From Varroa destructor (taxonomy: Eukaryota; Arthropoda; Arachnida; Mesostigmata; Varroidae), in assembly GCF_002443255.2 (NCBI RefSeq), contig NW_019211458.1:17541939-17605938 (forward strand): a DNA stretch of 64,000 nucleotides. Direction: 5' to 3'. Positions 28,645 through 42,538 of the stretch are shown here, in pieces. Each line of letters opens with the position of its first letter. Position 1 is the first letter of the stretch. Under the pieces are notes generated by a model. The model made no database searches. It was not told where the DNA came from and saw nothing but the letters and a program-made list of their open reading frames with translations. A program made the position numbers and the translations under genes.

Positions 28645-28653
28645 GAGAGAGAG
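28545..28653. repeat. Compound TA / TATG / CATA / GA microsatellite, about 110 bp
   Basis: Alternating purine-pyrimidine tracts of TA interrupted by TATG and CATA units, ending in a GA run (28642-28652). Any frame read across it gives Tyr/Ile-rich nonsense, which explains the apparent ORFs here. Confidence 0.95.
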
Positions 28654-29368
28654 GGAAAGAAATGTCAATGGACTACGTTGATTCCTCCTATGCGTTATAT
28701 CGAAGACAGAACGGATATGTGGACCGAAAAAGACATTCTTTACGGACGCGTGTATTTGGTATTGCTATCTTCGGCTGCTATCGCAAGTAATTTTCAACAA
28801 ATCTGTTTATAGTTCCTTTCCAATACTGAGTACACCAACATTATAAGTGTACTTATTAAAGTCTCACTTAGACAGGCCAACCATACCACAATCCAGCGGA
28901 TTCAACATTTGGTTTAATAGTCAGGTTAAAGGTAAATATGAGTGGGTACGCTTCTTTGATTGCCCGTGATAGATGGTGCACACTGCTGCCAATCTTCATA
29001 CGGCGCCCGAGCAATCCAGGGCATATAAGGGCAATATGTAGGATCCGCAATCAAAATTTTATCAAGTGAAAATGGTACAAAACAGTTATTTGATAATTCT
29101 GGAATTTCCATGCGGAAATTAACGAATGTTTTTTACTAGAGTGTGTCTCTCTCCAATACGGTTAGACTACTTCAGATCATTCGTAGTTTCGTATATCTAA
29201 ACTCGTTAGAAATCAGCCCGAATTTTACATCCGCTGGATGATTTGGAGTTTAATGCGCTTATGCAATGCTTTAATATGTTTACGCATGCTAATGTCGCTG
29301 AACTCACTGTTACTACTAAAATTTGTGAATTAATGAAAAATGTGAATTTATAGAAGTTTTTAAACGTG

Positions 29369-29390
29369 ACTTATGAGTAACTTATGAGTA
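29369..29390. repeat. Tandem duplication of 11 bp
   Basis: ACTTATGAGTA occurs twice with no gap. A minor replication-slippage product in non-coding DNA. Confidence 0.85.
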
Positions 29391-32056
29391 ATCTGAAATA
29401 AAGTCGTGATGGAAGTAAGTAGCGGTTACATTGAAAACATACGTTAATTATGTATGCCACCTTCCTCTATATATTTAGTTGTCCAGAATAATGACTGCAA
29501 TAGTAACGAACTGAGAGCCTCTTTCTCTAGTGTTTTTACCAGTTTCCGATGGGCTTCATCGGTACTTTCATCTTTGAAGTATAGAAACACGAACCGTTCA
29601 TTCTCAGGACCGAATACTATCTTTTCTATTCCTTATTTTCTGATGATACACATCGTTAAAAACTGGGTGTACATATCTACCACATCCCACCTGCTAATAG
29701 AGCGTTAGCAATAGTTATTCAAAATTTTCAATCCGCGGAATAGCTTCAGAAAGCTAACATGTACTCGGTTGTTACACACCTTGAAGTTGAATAACCTTTG
29801 AACGGAATTTCACTATTAAGTACCTCAATATTTTAGCAATTTATGTCAAGTTTATTCTAGAAGAAGTCAGTTCAGAAAGGATATAATCTTTTAATCTTTA
29901 AAACCAGTGCTCGGTAATTCAAGTCATACTCCTCGAAGGCCGCAGCGCTGTGAAAGGAAGAATTGGGGACTATAAAAGATCGGTTAAGCTTTTAAACCAA
30001 AACACAATACGTAAATGGGGCAAACGATTCAGAAACAAGGTTTGGAGTGCTGAAAGCCAGAAGGGAGATGGCCAGATGCTAGGATCTGAAAATAAAAACG
30101 CATTGCCGCAAACAAGCGGACTTTTCAAGGGGGCACAGTTAGGAGCCTAAGAGTCCTGTTTGCCAAAACGGGTATTTCAGAAGCAGCGTATCACAGAATT
30201 ATAACCCAAACATTAAAAGTGCGGAAACTGAATACAAAAGGATCCTCGTTTAATTTAATTGAGATGGGTCGGAAATGTGTAGGGTGTATTCCGGGTGCAA
30301 TTTGCGGAACTTTAATCATCAAAAGACCCGCTTGGAGCATACGGTCGTCATAAACGGGGCGTGGTGCAATCTCTTCCGTCACCCGATAGGGACTAGGGAA
30401 GGGAACAACATTGCCCTGTAGAAAAATCGAATTCGGCGGCAGGATCGGGCTGGTTCGAACGTAACGTGACGTTCGTACTTGTAATGGACATCAGAGGAAT
30501 TCACTGCTTGCCAAAAATAATGAATGCAGCCCGCTCTTTCGAGTTCCTCAAGAGACATGGACCGCTGGCACGGCAATCGAAAGTCACTTGATGATAACGC
30601 CCAACTTCATCATCGCTTCATTACTTTCAGGGTTGAGCAACGGAGTATTCAACCTTGGCTTCGACCCGCTTTGAATCACGACCAATGTCCGTGACACAAC
30701 GAGACTTTTTATGCCCTAAAATGGCCACCTGGTGCGCAAGCATATTTCTCCGTCGATTTGTTTCGATAGAGCATATATAGAGAAATTACGTATGGAAATG
30801 CGAATTGTAGGTTGGTGGCTGCCCAAAAGCTGCTAGACCGCTGGGACAAGTGTGCGAAAAATTGAAGAAAGGAGAGCACGTCTAACACATATAAAAAAAA
30901 ATCATTAGTTTAGCCCAACTAGCTAAAGACTTATCGGTTTTAAAATCGGTCCGAATTCGCCATGTCCGGGAGAATCTGTAAAAAAGCTTTGTCGATTTTA
31001 ATTGCTTTTTTCAGCTGATTTAGTTTAACGAAAATGCCGTGTTGTGAACAAGACTTATGCCTACCTTTAGGTTTAAACACCAGAAACTCTAACCTAGGCG
31101 CTCACATTGGCGCTAACCGACGACGCAGCCGAGTTGAATCCGAAACCATAAATGCAAGTGACTGCATACTGTTTTTATAGAGGTGTAGTTTTTTCCAAGT
31201 TGAAAACATCAACTTCAGTAGCTTTCTCGACAACGGAAGGGTTCAGTAGTCTCTCTATTGTCGGTTAATCTTTAGTGCTTGAGTTTGATTTTGTAGATAG
31301 CTCAAGTATACGATGAATGATCTAAAACACACAGGGGATCACATGGCTCATACTGGCTGACTTACCAAGTATTTAGACAACTGGTCAACAAAGATGTATT
31401 TTCTTCCAAGGCTTGAATTATCTCCGCATATCATTAGTACCTCTCAAGCGCCTGAGAACTAGCTTGAATTACCTGATTTCAAGCAATTTACCACCAAACA
31501 TTTTTAATTTTCACCAAGTTGCCACTGGGCTATTTCTAGAAATGAAAATAGGGATTTTCTCCGGGTGCGCCTTCTCCATTACTAGGTAATATTTATTTTA
31601 TTTAATATTATACGAATAAAATTGTAATGTGGGAGCGTATGCATTTTAAGGTACTATTATTATCTAATGTAATCCCCTTCATTGCTTCTAGTAACATACA
31701 ATTGCTAACCACCGTATTGCCCAACCCTATTTTACGCCCATACCGATGGAACCACAGCACAAGCAGAAGGTAACAGTAGCCTTTGGTCAAAAAGCAGTAT
31801 TTCTTTCGTCGTCAATAAATTGATCAGTATCCAAAAACCGAAAAAAGCTAAGCTGCGTTTCTTTTATAGGCCTATAAGTAAGTGCTTATAGAGTATTCTC
31901 AAGTACCCACCATCTTAAGTAAATTTTTGCTTATTCAAACTTCTGTCGATAACATTATGAATACCTATTAACCTATGCCGCCCGGGATAGTGTCTTTTCG
32001 TGGCTACTTTCTGAGCAATAACGACTAAACGGATCGAATCAATGTTTCAAGTGACA

Positions 32057-32080
32057 GGGGATCACACTTATGCGATCCCC
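32057..32080. repeat. GGGGATC hairpin
   Basis: GGGGATC (32057-32063) and GATCCCC (32074-32080) form a 7-bp GC-rich stem with a 10-nt loop, about 0.7 kb upstream of the membrane-protein exon. Its function is unknown. Confidence 0.7.
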
Positions 32081-32753
32081 CTCCATAAAGCTGCATCTTT
32101 TCGCAAGATGAATACTCTATAGCGCTATGGTATGTAATATACATATTGATAATACCGCTTTTTTAACTTGTTGTTTTCAAAAGAATTTGAGTAATGCCAT
32201 ATTGGACTGAGCCATCAGGTAAAGAGACTGCAATTGCCGCACATAATCCTTTTGGCTGACCATGAATTTTCGGGTGTGTAATCCTTCGATATTTGAAAGT
32301 TGGCGTTACAACTTACCAGTTTGCCAATTTGCCAAACATCATTTAATCTAAATACGTCCAACATAATCTAGCTATCCGTGTCTTTTTCTCTCACTGGAAA
32401 TATCTAAATAACGACTCTTACACAATCAAAGGCAAGGTGCTGAAATCTGTGTCGCGGCTGCTTTGCCCACATTGCCCATTCGTTATCGTTGCGCCAATCA
32501 AAACCCTGAATATAGCAGTTAATGGCTTGAATTATGTTTTTAGAAATTACCATCTTCATGATGAAAGTTAGTCGCCATATGGGAGTTTTGTAAATGTGAT
32601 AACGCGATCTAACATTGGGTTATATCGACTAATCATTGAAGGTACATAGTGCTGTATCCTATATTTCTATAAGTGAGTTATCCATGAGGACAAATACACG
32701 ACAGGTTTGTCAGGCTGGGTGTACGGATGCCTTGTGGGTTCATTCTCACACAG

Positions 32754-33117
32754 TTCGAGTGACTGGTATTTTGTATTGGTGATGTTAATCCCCCTACTTG
32801 TTTGTTGCCTGTACGCGTATGCCAGTATGAGTAATAATATTTCGGCTATAGAAGATAATCGTCCAAGCGGCCGTCACGCTCAACAACATGAACCACCTCA
32901 ATACCCGGTACCGCTTAGTGTTGAAACGCATACTTTGAATCGATCCTCAACGTCTCCCGCCGGAACAAGACAGTTGGCTCCACTTCACAGCCCTCCAGTT
33001 GAAAGGCCAACGACCGCTTTTTCGTTAGGACTAACACAACCTCCTACCTACGAAAGTGCAATGGTTTTAAAGGACTCGTGTTCCTCTCGCTTCGTTCGTA
33101 CCCAGGATAATACCTAA
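32754..33117 (+). CDS. Terminal exon of a single-pass membrane protein with two PPxY motifs (partial)
   Basis: This open frame has no in-frame ATG ahead of its membrane segment: the frame runs back to a TGA at 32674. A good acceptor (pyrimidine-rich tract then CACAG, ending 32753) would start the exon in phase 2. The exon encodes one hydrophobic helix (YFVLVMLIPLLVCCLYAYA) and then a polar tail of about 95 residues with PPQY and PPTY motifs, the kind that bind WW domains of NEDD4-type ubiquitin ligases. The layout of membrane helix plus PY-rich tail resembles Shisa/WBP1-like adaptor proteins, but their Cys-rich ectodomain would lie in upstream exons that I could not find. Stop TAA is at 33115-33117 and a poly(A) signal follows about 60 nt later. 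Family assignment is inference; an alternative acceptor ends at 32713. Confidence 0.5.
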
Positions 33118-33178
33118 GATAATAGGGTTCCCATTCGCCCAAAGCATATCAAAAAAAACGCTTATAAAAACAGCTTAA

Positions 33179-33184
33179 AATAAA
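33179..33184 (+). terminator. Poly(A) signal AATAAA of the membrane-protein exon
   Basis: A canonical AATAAA lies 62 nt past the stop codon of the PPxY exon, as expected for a short 3' UTR. Confidence 0.45.
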
Positions 33185-34415
33185 GCGAGGACTCAACTAT
33201 ATTGCTAAATTATATTTGTTAGTACTTTAATTAACATTTGATAATTTCTCGTAAAGCAAAAGATCGTTATTATTTTATCAGTAGTTCTACGTAACGAAAC
33301 TGTTTACGAGAGTTTTAAAATTACTTTTATACAAAAAACTACAAAATTACATTTCTCTAGTAGGCATTTCCTAACGTTTATAGAAAGATCTCTGATAATT
33401 GCACAAATCCAGCCAATATTTATTGCGCTTAGCCGAAAACTGATGAAAACCAAATTCTAAGGTAATCTTGTTTTATTATAATACGATTATTTTAGCAGAC
33501 TACAAGCTGTCTTATTCTACATTGCTTTACGTTTTCAAAAGAAGGTTATTTTATCTCAAGATGTTTGACCAAAAAAGGATCCTTACATATTCAAGTTAAT
33601 CGATAGTTTCACTACTAGTCTACGTTTTGCCATAAACTCTACGGCAAGGCCAGGCGTTGGATCCTAACGGAACAGTTGGCCTACATCTATTTTGCACACG
33701 ACCCATCCCGTTTCAGATCCAGAAATTTACACAATTACGTTAAAACATCGTTATAAGAAGGGCAATTATGATTTAAAATATTTCATCAGTATATTCACTT
33801 AGTTCAACAGCTACAGGAAGAAAAAAAACGAACTATCTTTTCACGTTTAGAAAAATACTTAACTTTGTTAGACTTTTTTTTCAAATAATATTAGTTTGTA
33901 TTTCAAATTTTATAGTTGTTGTAATTAGTATTGAGCATTATTTAACTACTATTTTATCTAGCTACTATTTAGTCACTAACAATCATTATTATTATAATAC
34001 ATCCTATAAGTTTACAAACCTTACGTCTATAGAAGCCTACCTAACGACTTTTGTGAGAAATAATCTTACTAAGTATAAGTGAAAAAGTTTCGTGCTTTTA
34101 TAATAATTTTATAATAATAATAATTTTCAATAATAAATTCAATGTACATACAATATCTGTAAGTATCTGGTTCACGCCCTATTTAATAGGAACTTGCATC
34201 GACAGCTGAGAAGGGACGGACTTGAGAGTATCTTTTTTAATAACATTTTTCTCGCTTGCAACACGGATGTCGAGAGTGAACTTTAAAACAACAAAACGAC
34301 TCGAGATTTTTGATACACGCTTACCTGACAGTAGCAACGGCACGCTACCTACGTATCAATTAGTATTCATTACCTTAAAGCCCCAACACGATTTTCGGTG
34401 AACTAGAACGGTTCG

Positions 34416-34433
34416 CCCCCCCCCCCCCCCCCC
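34416..34433. repeat. Poly-C tract, 18 bp
   Basis: An uninterrupted run of 18 C in otherwise AT-rich DNA. Such tracts are prone to length errors in sequencing and can form unusual secondary structure. Confidence 0.95.
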
Positions 34434-37400
34434 ATGAATTGAACATTAGGCGCGATTAGGACAGAAAAAAAGCAAGTGAAATTTACACGCTGATTGTATC
34501 CTAATACAGTTTAGCTTTCGTTGTAAAGCTTAGTGAACTAACAACTACCGTAAGGTCTGATTTGAATAGGCTAAAATACAATCTCGAATCTGAGCAGGGC
34601 AATGTTTTCTTTGTGGATTAAGACATTGTAGCTTCAATTAAACATAGTTCAAGGTAACGTTTGTATTTTGACTTTTGTGTGTAATGGATCTTGACGTAGA
34701 ATTGAGGAACCACCGTACGCGAATCTGATCTGATTGAACCTGTTTTATTTAGCGGCTAGTTTATACATATATATATCAGCCCTATTATATATATTGTATT
34801 ACTTAACAGAGACTCATTGGACGAAATACCAACCTTGAGCTTCGATCTGGCATGAATGGCGCAGTCTTCAAAAAAACGCTGAGAACATTTATGCACGGTG
34901 CAGACGTGAATGTTCAACTCAAAATTTTAGACTACAGTACCTCTACGTAGATGAACTCAACATAAAATGCTTCGCTCCTTAGGGAAAATGAAACTTATGA
35001 TTGATAGATCATAAGATATGATATAAGCGCATTGTGGGTACACAGTATTAAAAATAAGAGTAAAAAAGAAAAAGAGTATAGGACATTGTAATTGAACGGA
35101 ACAACGCTAAATCTTAGGACCAAGAAACAACAATAATTTTAATATCGTATACGAATTCCTCAGACGTACACATTTGGTGTAAGAAAAAAAAAAGAGGAAT
35201 ACGTATTAACAATTATTCTGATAATGATGTAGTTGACAAGAACTACTTAAAAATGGAAACATTCGATAATAGCTGACAAGGTAAATCAGCCAGCCCGTTA
35301 CCGTACACTCTCTTATTATTACAACCCATATAATCCGCGCCCTTCCTTTGTTCTCAACGATACAATTAGAGATCGTCGAAATAATAGAGCCAACCTGTCA
35401 GTAGGAGCATTCATCCTACAGTTCAACGCCCTATTTCCGCTTCGATCGTTTTTAATTCGAAGCGACTTCAACATTAAACAAATGCGATTTCTGCAAGCTA
35501 TAATAACGGTATTAACGCCATAGCTTTGTTCAGACGGCGCTATGGGCTTCAACAGGGGGACTGCTTAATTATAGGACAGAACTGGATTCATTTTTGGCGG
35601 TTGGGCTTCACAGTGAAAATGCACAATCAAGCGCTGGGGCTGCGCGGGATATAACGCTCTTCTACTATCAAAGGATACCCCCTTAGCTTTATATCATCCA
35701 CCAGTTGCGTAACGATGGCAGCCCATCGATGCTAATTCAGACTGACGCTGCTGCTCCTAGCCATGATGATGGTGACAAAGTTGCTGAGATACGATGAAGC
35801 TCATTCAGTTTGCTAGCACTGGCATCGTCTATTTTATACACACAATTTCAAATAGTCTCGATAACGACTGACTAGCAAAGTTTCAAGTGTAAAAACAGTA
35901 TACCGAGAAGCACCGTTCCTTTTTATCTCATTGTAGTGTGCTATCTTCGACACAGGCTTATATCGCTGATGAAGGTTGGCCTGATGCTGTCGCCGTCATT
36001 GGTGTCATCACGACCACAACAGGCCCAGCAAAAGCCACAATAATAACACGGACACAGCGCGTGTTGCCGACTTCTTTGTCGTCTCTATCTTAACCCCACT
36101 GATCCTGTTATACGCAGGCATCTTCGAGATGAAACTGAAGACCGATAAACAATAATATTCATCATGCTAGAAGCAGTGCTGATAGATTTCTGCTCGGCGC
36201 GATGTGATAGCACAGTATCGTTCTACGAAAGATCGATCAATTATACCGATTCTAGTCAATAATATACAACTCTGCTGTATTAGCGTATCAGGCCAGCGGG
36301 CGGATGTGGGGTATCTATCATGTCTTTGGGCGATCATACGAAAGGACGCGCTGACAAGGTGATGTTAGCGACGAGACAAATGAGATGCTGCTGTGTTTGC
36401 GAAGCGACAGGTATAATCGTACTATAAACAATGTCTGTCTAGCTCTGGATGCATGTGCTGCTGGATACCCAATTAGCGAGTGTTTGTCGCCAGTTTTCCA
36501 AACCCAGCTCGCTTTCAGTGCATCGGCATTTTCGCCAACTTTGTCAGATCATTCTGAATTGCGAAAATCAATCGATGGATTTATCATCGTTTCTCGTTCG
36601 TGTTTAAATGTATAGTTGATAGGAACAGCCAAGTGGGTCGAGACCTGCTAAAATTAATCGTCTGTGCGTTAACAGCAGTTTTTTAATCCAGCTGCCTTAC
36701 TGGGGTCATGGGTACGACGGCTCGTAAAATGCCCTACCATACTACTGTTTGTCAATTGGCTAACTTTCTTTAGATTTGATGAGTTTATTGTTCTAAAAAC
36801 ACTAGTACTAATACTACGATAACTACTTAGACAATTACTACCGAAAGCGGCTATCGATCATGTTAGCTGGCATAAATACAGACAGAAACAAGCGAGCCAA
36901 TCTCACAAATGCGGGATGTTTACTTTATCTTATTATTTTTTGAGGGACTCCCTAAGGTTTAGCAGTCTCCAAAATTTCTGTGGATGCCATTTTCTCCTCT
37001 TCGTCTACTAGAAATACATACTTAAGTTTGCAAAATAGCAACAAAGTGCTTTTTTAATAGAGACTCTGGTGCTTCCTCAAACTGCTTTCTTGGAGCCCTT
37101 TATCATTTCCTTGATTACGCTTTTCAAAAATAAAAGAAACAAAATGTACATAGAAGACACCTATGAAATTACCAAACATTAAGAAGTATCGCATCGTTTT
37201 CATACACTGAAGGTCACAATATAACCCTTCAGGCGACTTTTTAATTTTTTTCTATCAAATGCACCTCATATAAAAAAGGCTTTCCGCCTAGAGCAGAATA
37301 AATGAACTGATCTCTTCTGTTTACTGTGAATTGTTATTTTTCCTATTAGCACGCTGCACTGAAACGTTCAAAAACAAAGTTATCAAGGCTCTCATGCGTA

Positions 37401-40349
37401 AGTTTCAATTCAAAATACAAGATAGCCACTACTTCGTTTTGGTGAGAAATTAAATTCTTAGTTGTATATCGACTTCGTAACATTCTGTCAGAAATATCGA
37501 AGCTCTAAGGAAGTACTAGAAATCTATGAAAGCTAGTGTTTTTCTAAAGGCAGCTCGATACTCAAACGGCGGACGCATTGCAGTAATAATGGTATTGACA
37601 TTACGTAAAGATGCCATTAGTTTCAAGAGAATTTCTCACTAAGCCATGGCGCTAACGTTAACGGTCTATACTTCTTCCCGTTTTTTTTACGTTAGGCACA
37701 TACCCGCTCAAGCGGCGGAGACGATTTGCAGGTTTTCGCATAGCCGGTGAATAGTTGCTAAATCCATTCTACTTCCTGCGTTCCCTTTATTCAACTCTCT
37801 AAAGGAACGTAACTGTATGGTAGGTCACAGAGATTAGTAACACTGTTACTCCTGTAAGCCGACGCGGTAGTGACGTATTTGCTTACTACGCATAGGAACA
37901 CGTAATATGGTTTAAGTTCTAACGGTAGCGTGGATTACTGCATTTCACGCAAGAAACGGGCTGTCTGTATCAATGCTTAATAGCAGTAGCAAGCGTAAAA
38001 GCAACAACATGCGACCTCAATACTTCGAAACGATCTTCAATACTTGTGAACAATACTTCGGAAGATCCAGCTTTAGCCTTTCTATACAAAGCTGCGCATC
38101 ATTCGACTCAAAGCCCCTAAATACAAGGGACGTAATCGGATTTATTATTGATAACTTGACCCGAAACTGTCAGATCCTACGGCGTTACCAACCAATGCAT
38201 CTCTTCCTTGTTTCCCGTCATTACATGTCCTTGTCCTTATTTTACAACTATATCATTAGTCATATTTCAATGAATATATCATCCGATCAGAATTAATACG
38301 AACGTTCATTTAATTTAGTCCCATACAATATTTCACTACGATGTTAGCAGGTGCGAGACTTTTCAAAATACAGATTCGAATACTTCATAAGAGATACTAA
38401 CCTTTTGTGAATGATTCCTTAATAGTCTAGATATACGAAAACAAGAAAGACACGACGTCTAGGTTATCGCACGCAGTGATCAGGAACAAATCATTTGGAC
38501 GCGCGTCGACTAGTAAATATTGACTATAATTAATCTTCCGATCGAAGGTAAACGCTTTGCTTCAGAAACGCAGATTGCTGCCAAAATATTGTCAATTACG
38601 GAGTACACTAAGCGGGTTTTTTTCTGTCTACTTTAGGTCTCCAATCACCGCAGTCGGAGACGTTTCTTACGGCTATGCCATTCACAATGATAATGCCGCT
38701 ATTTCTGTGGCCAGATTTTATTATAGCATCTGGTATATTTACTGTGAAGTAAATTTGCACGAAATGTGACTTCATTTTGCCAGACGTTGCCGTCGCTTTT
38801 ATAGTAGCGAGGATAGCTTACGGGGCTATGCCATTTTAAAGAAACGCTGTCTAGGTACGAAATCTGACGAGCTGCTTAATTTCTCTTCTTATATACACCG
38901 TTTGTATTCTCAGCCTCATCGGTTTGTCCTGCATGTGTTTGCACGCATAAATGCAAATTCGTGCAGACACGAGACGAGAAGACAATGGGTCAGCAAATAA
39001 GACGCCGAGGCTTAGCCAACCACCGATAATATATTACAGTGGGCTACAAAATGATGAGTGGATATTTTCCGCAGAAATAATAGTCATCTGTCGAAGGATC
39101 TCGAGCCGATCCGCTAGAGTCCCGTTTTATTGCTGCTTTTTTCCATGGCTGCCGCTGACATTGTCCATACCTTTTTTCCACTGGCCTCGCCGTATATCGA
39201 GTGGTGATTTATAGATAACCTGCCGGGCGAAGAGTGGTACACATGAAGAACAGCAACTAACATCAATAATATATACACAGGTAGATATACATAATGCTCA
39301 GAGAGCGCTCAGAGAAAGAATCGGCCGAAACTAACACAATTTTTTAAAGACTGAGGCCACATAGCAATTGCTTTTCTCTACTGGAATTACTAAAGGGTCA
39401 CGAAAGTGTTTTGTCACCTATAAAAGGCTAATGCACTTTGTTGGCAGCAACCAAAATTTAAAAACAAATTGGCATTGATAAACAAAACAGATAAAAACAG
39501 AAAAGATAAAAAACAGATAGAGACTCTTGACGATTTTGCGGTTAGCAGCCAAGCGGTGAGCTGTCTTATGTCATGTTACATATTAATGACAAAGCTGTCA
39601 CTTTGGCGTACCTCCCGCTCAAAGCAGTGTTTTCTGTTGTCCACTCCTGATTACTAACTATATCATGGCATAAATGAATAGCGTTAAAGAACATGCTGGT
39701 ACTGTCCAGTCAGGTAGTAAAAGATATCCCAATATTAGTTATATAACTATGTTTTTATCTCATAAACCATTTGAGATACAGACGATAACAACCTGTAATT
39801 CCTAAACCTTTTAGATATCTGCTATAAACGGCAACTGACGAGCAAAAGTGTCTCTTAATGTTATTCTCTCACACCTAGGCGCGATGATCATAACGACTGG
39901 AAAAGTTATCGAAGGATTCCCTAAAATTTGCCTTGAGTACAAGCTGTAAAAGCACGTTACCATTCAGAAGGATATAGAGTTGGATTTTTTGAAAAAAAGG
40001 ACGCTTTATGTTGCTGCCGGTGTTTGACAAACGAAGCTGTACGTTCTGGTCAATACATCGGAATCCTTTCTTATTAGTTGCTCAATAGCATACGGAAAGT
40101 TTTCCTCTTAGCCTTGATACCCATTGATAGATTACTGCCTATATCATGATTGGAATAGTAACATTATTATGATTAAAAAGCACACGGCTCGATTTTCGGA
40201 TAAAGCTTTGTTAGCCTATATGAAATGAAACCCGACGAATCTAGACCGTTTTTGTCACGGAAGCGGTACGGAAAGGATATGATATTCGAAATATTTATAT
40301 GACCCGTATCATAATTTGGTGCGAAGCTAGAATAAGAGGGCTAAGAACA

Positions 40350-40376
40350 AGGCCCTTCTTTTTAAAGCAAGGGCCT
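40350..40376. repeat. AGGCCCTT hairpin
   Basis: AGGCCCTT and AAGGGCCT form a perfect 8-bp stem around an 11-nt loop that contains CTTT and AAAG. It lies in non-coding DNA. Confidence 0.7.
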
Positions 40377-40511
40377 ACCATGTACACCATTTGAAATTCA
40401 GTGAAGGTATAACGCATACCTGAGATGCGAATAATTTAGAAATATGCAATGCTAAGCGTTCGGCTAACAAAGACAATCTTGTTTACAATTACAACTTTAA
40501 AACACAAGTTC

Positions 40512-40534
40512 ATATATATATATATATATATATA
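40512..40534. repeat. (AT)n microsatellite
   Basis: A pure alternating AT run of 23 bp. Confidence 0.9.
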
Positions 40535-42417
40535 CGACTAGCAGTACTTTTCGCTGCTTTTCTGTCGTATATGCTTAAGTAGGTTACCGACAGAATGGGC
40601 CGGAAGGTATGCGCAAACAATTTCTCCTGAGTACTGAATATTCAGCTCAAGGTGACTCATTTTTAGCCACTTATAATAATCCTACCAACTATTATCAGCG
40701 GAAATATATATATAATACACCTGCTTGCAGTGTATTTACCACGCAACATTTACACGTTTCATTTATGGCAAACGAAAGCTTATTGACTTTTTTTTTTAAA
40801 CTCGTTGGGTCGAGTTGTTGAATTTCTCTGATACTGTCTTATGATGCCCAGCATCAGTTCGCTTTATACGACAACCAAAGAGCTTAACGTAAATAAACCT
40901 AATGATAATATCGGGTCATTATGGATTCTAACACAAACTAATCCGCTTATATTCGTGTGTGTTTTTTTCCATCTTTCTAGTAACTTCAGTCATGAAGGTA
41001 GCGAACTGACAATCTTTAACATGAACAAGCGTACTTGTACAAACCACTAGGAGGCCACTGTTAGCAGGCCTGCTGCTCTTTCTCGTAAGTCACGACATGC
41101 TTATTGCACCGGCTTAACATAACATTAAGTAACAAAGAGTCATTAAGGCCGCGACCGGCACCAGAATTGTGATAAATCACACTTACCTCTTATAAAGGCC
41201 TAACGGTGCACATATGTCCACATAGATTATTCACGCGATACGTTTAATCTACTAATAGCAACAAATCTAAAAAAAAAAAGTCCGAGTACGTATCCATATG
41301 TATACAATACATTTATTAAAGTTTCTTTGTTTTATTTATTAAACAGTGTATGTAAAATGCGTGCGATAACTTCACTGTGTTCGAGGCATCGATTTCGTTT
41401 ACCGAAGATTGGCGTTGCATTTATATTGCCTAGCTGGCACATCGACCTTCAGTCATTTACCCAACTTACTCAGATCATAATTCCATTCATAAGAACACGT
41501 GGAGAAATATAATAAATGAATGCAATGGAACTCATCGAGAAAAAAAAACCTGATATAACCCCAACTGTTCAAGAAGTATCGCCTATGAAATGGTGTCACT
41601 TTGACAGGCCTTTTTTAATCAGTTAGACCAGCAATATGTAAATTAATTAGCGTTGCACTATCTGAAACAGTGATTCGTTCACGATCTGCTTTCTACCTAC
41701 AGACAATGAGAACGTAATGAGCTGTATGAACCGTCGCCGCGACGTAACACGTTTTACACAATAGTCTTCATTCTACTCGACGGGCATTTTCGCTTGTGTA
41801 TACGTATGTCTGTGTGTATTTATGTTTATTTGCCGGTAGATGTAGGTGATAAACAGCACTAGTGCCTACCTCCTCTTTTCATTCTACGTGACGCCTCAGT
41901 TATGCTGGAATCTACTACTGAATCTACACAGGGCTCGCTTATCGATGGCTGACGTACGGCCATTGCTAGTTATAGGACAGACCAGATCCAAATTTATCAC
42001 TGTCGTATGGTCTTCCGATATGAATGCGCTGCAAAATGCCCAACGTTATACGTGACGCAGCATTTGCGAAGAGCTGATATACGATTGACAATCATTATCC
42101 AAAACTAAACAGAACAGCAAATGCTGAGGCACTATTTGGATAGGTGTGCAATGTCCAAATGAAATTAGGACGCGAATCTATTGGTGACTGTACTGTAAAC
42201 AGTTGTAAATGCGCGGATCGATTTATGGCCCTTTTACCTATATGTCTCTGTGTATCTGTTCGACCTAAGTAAATGCGTACGAGCTGCTTGCTGGCACCAG
42301 AAGCAGGTTGCCAGGAAAATGGTTTCCTATTGCCAGGTGTGCACTTTCGATAATCCCGTTGCCAGCCCACGATCTAAATGAAAATAACGAAATATCCATA
42401 TCAAAATAAATAGTACT

Positions 42418-42423
42418 TTTATT
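42418..42423 (-). terminator. Poly(A) signal AATAAA of the cuticle-like gene
   Basis: On the minus strand AATAAA lies about 210 nt past the unspliced stop codon (TAG at 42631-42633) and about 90 nt past the stop reached in the spliced reading (TGA at 42513-42515). Both gene models can use it. Confidence 0.55.
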
Positions 42424-42538
42424 ATTAGTTATAATATCCGAATGCCTCTGTAAGTGTTTGCGTCATCTTTAGCAACGAATCTTTTTTAGATGCATGGCGT
42501 CAGCGGAAGGAATCACGGGTCGTCATTCTTGGGCCAGA

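Larger units (their letters stand above)
11592..32640. other. Long stretch without a defensible gene
   Basis: About 21 kb of AT-rich DNA holding simple repeats, a foldback near 13.2 kb and several hairpins, listed separately. Between about 25.4 and 27.7 kb the base composition is less AT-rich and several short minus-strand open frames follow each other (26165-26482, 26699-27073, 27115-27444, 27396-27674), but none shows a recognisable domain or is joined by convincing splice sites. This stretch may include intron or upstream DNA of the membrane-protein exon at 32.75 kb. Confidence 0.5.
33200..42400. other. No recognisable gene
   Basis: About 9 kb of AT-rich DNA. It holds a poly-C tract, a TA microsatellite, A/T-rich low-complexity patches near 33.9-34.1 kb and a few hairpins. 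Open frames of up to 107 codons (37973-38296, plus) have no signal peptide, domain or splice context I can defend. Confidence 0.5.

Noticed and set aside
28525..28812. Overlapping Tyr/Ile-rich open frames
   Set aside because: They are translations of the TA/CATA microsatellite and its flank.
30191..30396. Possible minus-strand exon after a CTTCCCTAG acceptor
   Set aside because: Only one short open stretch, no matching donor or partner exon, and no family resemblance.
34188..34200. TAGGAACTT resembling the start of miR-276
   Set aside because: Only nine bases agree and no complementary arm lies nearby.
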